Below, piece by piece: positions 52,923-64,000 of a stretch of 64,000 nucleotides of DNA (position 1 is the first letter of the stretch; every line of letters begins with the position of its first letter). A model generated the notes under the pieces. The model was given only the letters and a program-made list of their open reading frames with translations. It did not search any database and was not told where the DNA came from. This DNA is from Leptospira alstonii serovar Sichuan str. 79601 (GTDB lineage: Bacteria; Spirochaetota; Leptospiria; Leptospirales; Leptospiraceae), in assembly GCF_000347175.1 (NCBI RefSeq), contig NZ_ANIK01000016.1, positions 122,001-186,000 on the forward strand. Direction: 5' to 3'. Made by a program: the position numbers and the translations under genes.

Positions 52923-54842
52923 ATGAAGAAAATTCTAATATTATGGATTACTTTCATCGTTTCAGTTGGTTGCAGTCATAAGAAAAAAGGAATGTTATTT
53001 CCGTTTCTGACTTTACTCAATCAAAATACGAACGTATCAACCTCGGCGCCTCGATCTGATGAATCGAGTGCGGGAACCGCGACGGCTTCCAACGGAGGAT
53101 CGGTCGTAATTGTGGACAATACGGCAGGTGGAAATAATTCCAGTCCTACTTCCTCTTCCAATAACGGCAGCAGCTCTTCTTCCAATTCCGTAAGTTCCTC
53201 CAATTCACAATCCTCTTCGTCATCGGGAGGCAATTCTACGAGTTCCGCCGGTTCTTCATCATCCAATAATGATTCAACGAGTGGTTCGTCACCAAACAGC
53301 GGCGCCGTAAGTTCCGGTAGTTCTTCTTCCGAAAATACTCCGTCTTCCAGTCCTTCCTCGGATAACTCAAGTTCGGGTGGAACGAACACAAACGCCGTAA
53401 GTTCCAGCTCCGGAAGCGGTGATGGCGGTAACTCCGGTTCTTCCTCCGGAACCACCGATACAAATGTAAGTTCCAATAACGAATCAAGTTCTTCTTCGGG
53501 AACCGGAAACGATACGAGTACAAGTGTAGGTTCGAATAACGGTTCTTCTTCGGAAATTACCGGTGTGATTACCGTAACCGATCAAATAGGAAGTATTCCC
53601 TTTACGTATAACACGGTACAAACGATTCCTTTGAATATAATCGTAACGGATAAACAATCCAAACCGATTTCCGGAGCGACTATTATCGTTTACGATAACT
53701 TAGGCAATATACTCTTTCAGGGAATTTCAAACGGCATCGGGAAGGTTACGGGAAGTATCACCGTAGCAACTACGTTAGGTGAAATCACTGTGGAGATTGC
53801 GGCAGGTGCGGAATCGATTTCCAACGTAATCCCGTTGAACAATGTGGTCGAAATCAATCGTGAGATAAAATACGAGATTCCCCTTCCGGTTGTAACCGCT
53901 CCGGCCGACGCCGATAAGGACGGTGTTCCCGATAGTTTGGATGCGTATCCGCAAGATCCGGTTCGTTCTTCTTTGATTCGAATTCCAGCGGAAGGAATCA
54001 GTACCGTAGCCTACGAAGATCAATATCCCAGCGCGGGGGACGCGGACTTAAACGACTACGTCCTTCATATTCACAACGAAGAGGACTTGAACACGGCTGG
54101 GGATGTGATTCGCCTGAGGGGAACGTACCAACACGTTGCGCGGGAAGCCGGGAATAAACATACTCTATTTCTAAAACTTCCGGTTCCCGTAGGAGCTACG
54201 TTTTCAAGAAAAGTGATCAGAGAGGACGGAAAAGTTATCACCGAGTTGACGACAAAAACCGTGTCCGCTTCCGATCTCAATCAGGGAATTCAAATTCACG
54301 AAGAATCCAATAAAACCACGTCCAACCCCAACGTAAATCCGGGCGGTGTCTACAAACCGGGACATATCGCTACGATCGAGATCGTGTTTAATACTCCGGT
54401 GAAAAAGGCGGTTCTCGGAAGTTATCCGTACGATATCTTTATCAAGGTTGCCCATACCGGAAAAGAGATTCACTTTCCCGGACTTTATAAAAACACAAAC
54501 GGAACGGACAAGTATCTGGATTCCAACAAGTTCCCTTGGGCGATTTTGGTTCCGGGAGCTTGGAAATATCCGTACGAGGGTATGGACATCCGTAAGGAAT
54601 CTCAAACCGGTTATCGGGAATTCAATCTTTGGGTGGCGTCTAACGGAGCGTCTTACAAAGACTGGTATAAACACATTACAAATCAAGCAAAGGTGTTCCC
54701 GGTTCCGGATGAGGATTCGGAGCTGATGGGGTTCTTGTTGTATTCCGTGAAAAAGAATGCGATTCTTGTCGCGGTTTTACTGATGGTTGCCGGTGCGATC
54801 GCCGCGTATATTTTAAAAAGAAGAGTTCTTTCCCGGGCCTAA
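52923..54842 (+). CDS. LruC-domain lipoprotein with Ser/Asn/Gly-rich linker
   Basis: 639 residues. The lipobox ends at Cys17 ('FIVSVGC'). Residues about 45-205 are low-complexity, almost only Ser, Gly, Asn, Thr. Residues about 210-310 look like a carboxypeptidase-regulatory-like or Ig-like strand domain ('KPISGATIIVYDNLGNILF'). A calcium-loop-like 'DADKDGVPDSLDAYP' leads into the LruC domain (from about 350; 'VAYEDQYPSAGDADLNDYV'). The C-terminus has a hydrophobic helix plus basic tail ('AILVAVLLMVAGAIAAYILK', then RR). Such a lipid anchor together with a C-terminal membrane helix is unusual. I recall that the domain is named for a Leptospira lipoprotein recognised in uveitis. Confidence 0.85.
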   Translation: MKKILILWITFIVSVGCSHKKKGMLFPFLTLLNQNTNVSTSAPRSDESSAGTATASNGGSVVIVDNTAGGNNSSPTSSSNNGSSSSSNSVSSSNSQSSSSSGGNSTSSAGSSSSNNDSTSGSSPNSGAVSSGSSSSENTPSSSPSSDNSSSGGTNTNAVSSSSGSGDGGNSGSSSGTTDTNVSSNNESSSSSGTGNDTSTSVGSNNGSSSEITGVITVTDQIGSIPFTYNTVQTIPLNIIVTDKQSKPISGATIIVYDNLGNILFQGISNGIGKVTGSITVATTLGEITVEIAAGAESISNVIPLNNVVEINREIKYEIPLPVVTAPADADKDGVPDSLDAYPQDPVRSSLIRIPAEGISTVAYEDQYPSAGDADLNDYVLHIHNEEDLNTAGDVIRLRGTYQHVAREAGNKHTLFLKLPVPVGATFSRKVIREDGKVITELTTKTVSASDLNQGIQIHEESNKTTSNPNVNPGGVYKPGHIATIEIVFNTPVKKAVLGSYPYDIFIKVAHTGKEIHFPGLYKNTNGTDKYLDSNKFPWAILVPGAWKYPYEGMDIRKESQTGYREFNLWVASNGASYKDWYKHITNQAKVFPVPDEDSELMGFLLYSVKKNAILVAVLLMVAGAIAAYILKRRVLSRA

Positions 54843-54855
54843 TTCGGTAAAAAGA

Positions 54856-54886
54856 AAGGGGGCATATTCCGATACTTAAGGGGAAT

Positions 54887-54896
<10 letters not shown>
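54856..54896 (+). terminator. Long hairpin between the lruC-like gene and prsW-like gene, covering the next start codon
   Basis: Bases 54856-54870 pair with 54882-54896 (15 pairs, two of them G-U) around an 11-base loop. The downstream gene's ATG (54887-54889) is in the 3' arm, and its AAGGGG ribosome site (54878-54883) is partly in the loop. It may be a terminator, an attenuator, or a translation-blocking structure. Confidence 0.6.
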
Positions 54897-58370
<3,474 letters not shown>

Positions 58371-58467
58371 GTTGAAAATACGGCTTCCGAAAAATCAGGA
58401 AGACTCCCTTTTTTATAAAAAAATTGTTCGGTTTAGATGATAAGATGAACGGAAGGCGAACTTAGAA

Positions 58468-58923
<456 letters not shown>

Positions 58924-58940
58924 CCTGTTGCCTGGAAACC

Positions 58941-59105
<165 letters not shown>

Positions 59106-59549
59106 GGCGCTAATTTCTCGATTTCAATAAATTCCTCATAGTAAGACGGAAATAACCCGCGCTTTTAGTCCAACTTTTCTGAAAATTTGGAAATTAGGTC
59201 CTAAAAGATCCTACTGGAGGTTGTTATTCCGCTATAAAATGGGAGAGGTCCTAAAAATCAAGGAGGATTAGAGAAAATTCGCGAAAAAGAATGAGTTTTT
59301 AGAATGAGTAGAACGGTAATAAGACAAGGAACAAAGAGACTTCTTGAGAATGTAGGTTTTAGTGGATAGTCTCAAGCCAGTTCCACAGGCAGCAGAGCGC
59401 TGCCTGTGGCTTCCAACGAATTTGGGGAACCGCGCCTGAACTCAATGTTGTTTCTTAGGAGGGATCAGTAATGAAATATAAAGAGTCGAGAATTAATTTT
59501 TCAACAACTCTTAATGACAAAAAAATTCGAATTACCAACGTTTTACATC
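59106..59549. other. Gene-free gap with a strong hairpin and repeat fragments
   Basis: 444 bases. A perfect 11-bp stem, CCACAGGCAGC/GCTGCCTGTGG, lies at 59383-59409 with a five-base loop and no T run. It is followed by 'ACCGCGCCTGAACTCAATGTT', which recurs at about 23794. At 59497-59514 there is a lone right end of the MITE-like element. No tRNA was found upstream of rpmG. Confidence 0.55.
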
Positions 59550-60265
59550 TCAATCAATGGAGTCTTCTATGATTCCATTATTATTTTTCTTCTTTTTACT
59601 GCCGCCCAGATACCGGATCTGACAATTTTCCTGGCAATCGTCGTGTTGTCCAAGACACATAAAAGTTCCCAAAACGAGGCTTCCATTCAATGTAGGAATC
59701 TGCCTTTGATTTTTAAAAGAAATCGAATAAGCTCCTGCAGCTCCTGAAGAGCATCGGAGATATAAATAACTACGATTGTTTTTTGTAAATTGAATCGGAG
59801 TAGAAGAAAGATTCCCTAACGATTGAAGCGTCGAACTTGGAACCGCATCGGGATTGAATTGAGAATTTCCGAGATAAGCCGTGCAGATTACGGAACCGGA
59901 GAGTAACTCAACACTCGACGTATCTTGATTGTTGTAAAAGACAAGACTAAGCGAAAATATATCAATATCGTTGGGAGCAGAAATCCCCGCATTCAACTTT
60001 AAACTTTTTCCGGAATACACCGAGGAAACATCGATATTTTCAGACATGCTAAAAGAATTATTATTGAAAGATACTTCGGCCACTTCCTGTGGAGGGGCTT
60101 CCGGGGTGACTACCGTGGCGGATGTCGCCACAGTCAATCCCGTAAAACAATCGTTTTTTCGTTTTTCACATTTTGACTTACAAACTTCGTAGCTACTAAA
60201 ACCGTTACTACAAGAAAAGAAAATCAAATCAAAAAAGAAATTAGATAAGAATATGTAAATTTCAT
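59550..60265 (-). pseudogene. Putative lipoprotein with a frameshifted signal peptide
   Basis: From ATG at 60265 the frame encodes MKFTYSYLISFLI and then stops at 60224. The main open frame (to 59550) begins without ATG and continues '...LIFFSCSNGFSSYEVC'. The two are offset by a 5-bp tandem duplication, TTGAT-TTGAT. Removal of one unit joins them into MKFTYSYLISFLIFFSC, a perfect signal peptide and lipobox. The mature part is about 220 residues, Cys-rich at both ends ('VCKSKCEKRKNDC', 'CLGQHDDCQENC'). Function unknown. It is either decayed or switchable. Confidence 0.65.
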
Positions 60266-60786
60266 AAATTATACATATTTTAAAATTTATATATTACGTA
60301 AATAATAAATTTAAACGGAAATGTTAAGCGAAATTGTTCTATTGATTCAAAAAACATTTGAGAGTCTATTGTAATAAAAACCGAATCGGATTTTCGCTAT
60401 TATTTCTTTGTTTTGCAACAAACTACTCCTCTGAAAAACTGCTTGAAATCGGACTTCAAGTCCGTATCCGATAAAACGAAACGATTCTTTTCATCAGGAA
60501 GTTCGTTCTGTTTACAGTTTACAAAATTAAAGAATTCGTTTGCGCTCCCTCGTGAAACTTTCAAAGGCCTCAAAAGAAACCTTTTCTTAAATTGATACCG
60601 TATTCCAAATAAGCTTTTAAACAACAGCTCATTTGCATCCAACCTTAACAGTTCATATAAGAACCGTCTAATGCAGTTTGCGATTCCTTTCAACCTGATT
60701 CGGTGATCTTTACGAGTGTGAAATTCGAATCCAAGGATTCAAAAAGTGTAGCGTCCTAGAAAAAATTATTATAAAAAGGAAGGTCA

Positions 60787-60852
60787 ATGGCAACGATCAA
60801 ACGTTACAGTGAAGCGTTCAAGGGAAAAGTAATCCAGGAAATAGCTGAATGA
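60787..60852 (+). pseudogene. Relic of transposase start
   Basis: Codes for MATIKRYSEAFKGKVIQEI followed by AE and a stop. The sequence is typical of the opening of IS3-family orfA proteins. No orfB, no terminal repeat and no full orfA follow. A related shorter remnant lies at 39106. Confidence 0.6.
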
Positions 60853-61180
60853 AAAATATCCTCTCGTTCTTTTTTCAACGACAATCGGAATATCGAATTC
60901 CCTTGTTCTGTGTCGTTGCTTCCACGGAAATCGATTCGGTCTTTGAGAGTTCGCTTAGGCCGGGGATCGTGTTTTTCTCGCAGGTCCAATTTACGGTGTT
61001 TGTTTGAACGTTTAGATTTCCGCATCCTCCTATAAAACTCAGATTGCGATCGTTAGGCAAACAAGAATATATCGATTTTTTTGTTTAAGCAGGATTGGGT
61101 CCGGGCGTTTTAGTGGATAGGTTTTAGGATCAGTGGATAGTGGTTTTCCGAATATTCAGATTTTATTGTATTTGAGACAA

Positions 61181-61330
61181 CCGGGCTCCGGGCCTTTTCC
61201 CGAAAGAGTAGCCCGGCGAAGGGGAAGCGAAAGACGCGCGATCAGATGTCAGGAATCAGGTTGATCGCGAAGAGATCCTTAGTAAAGGATACATAACGCG
61301 TCTGAAGCGAGGGGAAGGCTTTCCCCCACC
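61181..61330 (+). ncRNA. Hairpin-rich segment, possible structured RNA
   Basis: Complementary pairs: CCGGGCT (61181-61187) with AGCCCGG (61210-61216); AGACGCG (61232-61238) with CGCGTCT (61297-61303); CGCGATCA (61237-61244) with TGATCGCG (61262-61269); ATCCTT with AAGGAT (61275-61290); GGGGAA with TTCCCC (61311-61326). The AGACGCG stem encloses the next two, giving a three-way-junction shape. GC content is above that of the flanks. No family recognised, and the strand is not certain. Confidence 0.35.
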
Positions 61331-61476
61331 CTAACATCCGACTCCCTAACAACCTATCACTACAATAGACGCGGTCCATAGAGTCGTTTTTTCTCGAAGA
61401 TTCGATCGGGCTCGTTTGTATTTAACGGTTTTCTAATGCTTTAACTGGTTGTCATGGCGACGTTAGTCCGCATGAT

Positions 61477-61668
61477 ATGAAAATAATCATGTACGAAGGG
61501 TGCCAAAAGTTTGCAATGAGCGGACAAAACAAAGTGAAACTTGCGGATACGGAATTTTATGGCGGCGAGTATAAATTTGACCAAACATTTCATAACGGGC
61601 CGAAAGAGTTTCTTGAATTTGCAAAAAAGTTATGGAACGAAAACATAATGCAGACATCGGGAGAATAA
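61477..61668 (+). CDS. Small hypothetical protein or gene fragment
   Basis: 63 residues, MKIIMYEGCQKFAMSGQN and onward, soluble and mixed charge. It could be a real small protein or a remnant of a larger gene. There is no clear ribosome site and no recognised family. Confidence 0.3.
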   Translation: MKIIMYEGCQKFAMSGQNKVKLADTEFYGGEYKFDQTFHNGPKEFLEFAKKLWNENIMQTSGE

Positions 61669-61731
61669 ACGCACGAACAAATCGATCGGTGTTTTGAGGA
61701 TTATCACTCAAACGGCAATACGAGAAATCTT

Positions 61732-62679
61732 TCATTCTTCCTGCGTCCTTTTTCTCCAGAAAGCCGCAAGTAAACTTCCAATCAGGGAGTGTACGAGACT
61801 TGAAATTGCGGCTGGGATTGCAACTAACGGATCGGAAAAATTATTTCTGGAAAGAACAACTCCCAGGCCGGAGTTCTGCATCCCTACTTCGATCGAAATC
61901 GTTCTGGATGTTTTTCGTTTTCGGATTAGAAACCAGGACAAAAGGTAACCGAAAAAGAATCCGGATGCGTGTAGGCTCACTACGGCTACGATCAAAATTT
62001 CCGCAGACTGAATGATCTTATCTCTTCCGGCTCCGAGAATAGAAGAGACGATCATAGTAATCAATAAAACCGCAACCAAGGGTGAGACGGTTTGAATCCT
62101 TTTGGAAACTTCGGGCAAATACAAGTTGAGCAACACTCCCAGTGCAACCGGAAGAATCACGACCTGAAACGTGTCCAAAAAAAGTCCTCCCGCGGATGCC
62201 TCCACACCCTTCCCGATCAAAAATAGAGTGAGGATCGGAGTCATAAACACGGAAAGAATTGTCGATGCCGCAGTCATGGAAACCGAAAGAGCCAAATCTC
62301 CTTTTGCGAGATAAGTAATCACGTTAGACGCAACACCACCGGGACAACAAGAAACGACGATAAGCCCGGTAGCCAACGGAACGGGTAAATCGAGTAGAAT
62401 TCCGATCCCCCATCCGGAAATCGGCATGACCGTGTATTGCAAAAACACTCCTGCAAAAACCGGAATCGGAGTTTTAAAAACTTCCTTGAAGTCTTGGGGT
62501 AAAAGTGTGATTCCCATTCCGAGCATCGTGACTCCGAGACCGTATGTGATCCATGGCCCTGTGAACCAGGTAAACCAATGAGGGAAGAAAAAAGAAACAA
62601 TCGCTCCGGTGAGAACCCAGACCGGAAATAGGAGCGTGCCGATTTTACCGACTTTTTGCAGTTTGTTGGTCGTCATCAT
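61732..62679 (-). CDS. Bile acid:sodium symporter (BASS) family transporter
   Basis: 315 residues with about nine to ten hydrophobic segments. The family motifs 'VVSCCPGGVASNVITYLAKG' and 'SIEVGMQNSGLGVVLSRN' are both present; these line the substrate and sodium sites in bacterial homologues. Substrate may be an organic anion such as pantoate or a keto acid rather than bile acids. Single gene. The ATG has a second ATG directly after it. Confidence 0.9.
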   Translation of the reverse strand: MMTTNKLQKVGKIGTLLFPVWVLTGAIVSFFFPHWFTWFTGPWITYGLGVTMLGMGITLLPQDFKEVFKTPIPVFAGVFLQYTVMPISGWGIGILLDLPVPLATGLIVVSCCPGGVASNVITYLAKGDLALSVSMTAASTILSVFMTPILTLFLIGKGVEASAGGLFLDTFQVVILPVALGVLLNLYLPEVSKRIQTVSPLVAVLLITMIVSSILGAGRDKIIQSAEILIVAVVSLHASGFFFGYLLSWFLIRKRKTSRTISIEVGMQNSGLGVVLSRNNFSDPLVAIPAAISSLVHSLIGSLLAAFWRKRTQEE

Positions 62680-62867
62680 TGAGGTTTTTGAGCGCTCCGA
62701 TCTTTAACTCAGTGCGACCTTTCTATCATAAACCAACCCCACAAGTTAAGAAGGTTTTTGGAATCAGAAGGATTAAAAACGCACGTTTCAAGTGGTTAGA
62801 TTTTAGGGATTAGGACTTTACATACATACAATAAAACGTAAGTGTTCCGACAAGAATCATATTTTTC

Positions 62868-62901
<34 letters not shown>

Positions 62902-62955
62902 GCCTCCCGAGCCTTTCCGCCCCACCACCCAAAATCAAGGTCGCATTGAAGAAAC

Positions 62956-64000
<1,045 letters not shown>

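Larger units (their letters stand above)
60266..61476. other. Gene-poor stretch with relics
   Basis: 1.2 kb holding no clearly supported gene. AT-rich at 60230-60400. Contains an isolated transposase start fragment (60787-60852), two ORFs (60400-60693 minus, 60875-61060 minus) with no recognisable protein features, and the hairpin-rich segment 61181-61330. I interpret it as a site of past insertion and decay. Confidence 0.5.

Noticed and set aside
53021..53476. Long minus-strand ORF rich in Glu, Leu and Pro
   Set aside because: It is the antisense of the Ser/Asn/Gly low-complexity linker of the LruC-domain gene; composition explains the lack of stops.
59106..59549. tRNA gene expected near rpmG
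   Set aside because: No acceptor stem or T-loop pattern found in either strand by eye.
60400..60693. Minus-strand ORF of 97 codons
   Set aside because: No domain, no ribosome site, located in a decayed region; not supported as a gene.

Overview
The window is protein-dense, of modest GC, and reads as part of the small chromosome (chromosome II) of a pathogenic Leptospira. The basis is the combination of a large anaerobic-type cobalamin operon under a B12 riboswitch, a heme oxygenase (HemO) beside an HbpA-like TonB receptor, spirochaete-type lipoprotein signals, an LruC-domain lipoprotein and a tandem HtrA pair. I recall this combination from L. interrogans chromosome II. The genus call is inference from gene content, not from a database search.

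Layout. (1) 1-11350, minus strand: one tightly overlapping operon from cbiX to a partial cbiZ that makes and adenosylates the corrin ring, led by a cobalamin riboswitch at about 11205-11350. (2) 11.9-18.6 kb, plus strand: a large unknown membrane-anchored protein, a convergent STAS/zinc-ribbon protein, a WbpM/PglF-type sugar 4,6-dehydratase, an SspB-like protein and an NCS2-type permease. (3) 18.9-23.7 kb: htpX, apt, and two adjacent HtrA-family genes, the second with all three catalytic residues lost. (4) 24.1-33.4 kb: a Fur-family regulator in operon with two membrane/SGNH-like proteins, then an iron/heme acquisition island: hemO plus an MFS transporter on the plus strand, and on the minus strand a lipoprotein, an HmuY-like lipoprotein and an HbpA-like receptor. 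The two divergent units share a Fur-box-like sequence upstream. (5) 33.7-40.2 kb: LRR lipoprotein, lipoprotein, EbfC, an outer-membrane barrel candidate, a Lon-like protease without a proper P-loop, and queA. (6) 40.3-50.6 kb, plus strand: envelope/glycan modification genes, namely polytopic glycosyltransferases, a GT4 enzyme, two MBOAT acyltransferases each followed by an SGNH-like partner, and a MazG-type pyrophosphohydrolase. (7) 50.9-59.1 kb: ExbB/ExbD, UbiE/MenG, an LruC-domain lipoprotein, a PrsW-like protease, a large polytopic protein, and rpmG with a DksA-like gene. (8) 59.1-61.7 kb: gene-poor, with a frameshifted lipoprotein, a transposase relic and a hairpin-rich element. (9) 61.7-64 kb: a BASS-family transporter and a 5'-partial class V aminotransferase.

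How the genes may work together: cobalamin synthesis, heme import and heme degradation are all metal/tetrapyrrole functions, and ExbB/ExbD could energise the TonB receptor, although no TonB gene is seen here.

Most unusual signals in the sequence itself: (a) a family of small intergenic hairpins with a nearly constant CTATGG-containing loop and different but mutually compensating stems; (b) the operator-like motif shared by the hemO and hbpA units; (c) a MITE-like element with 15-bp terminal inverted repeats; (d) a 12-mer repeated at three non-coding points of the cob operon; (e) a multi-stem element at 61181-61330; (f) a 5-bp tandem duplication that knocks a lipoprotein signal peptide out of frame. 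No tRNA, rRNA, CRISPR array or replication origin was recognised.
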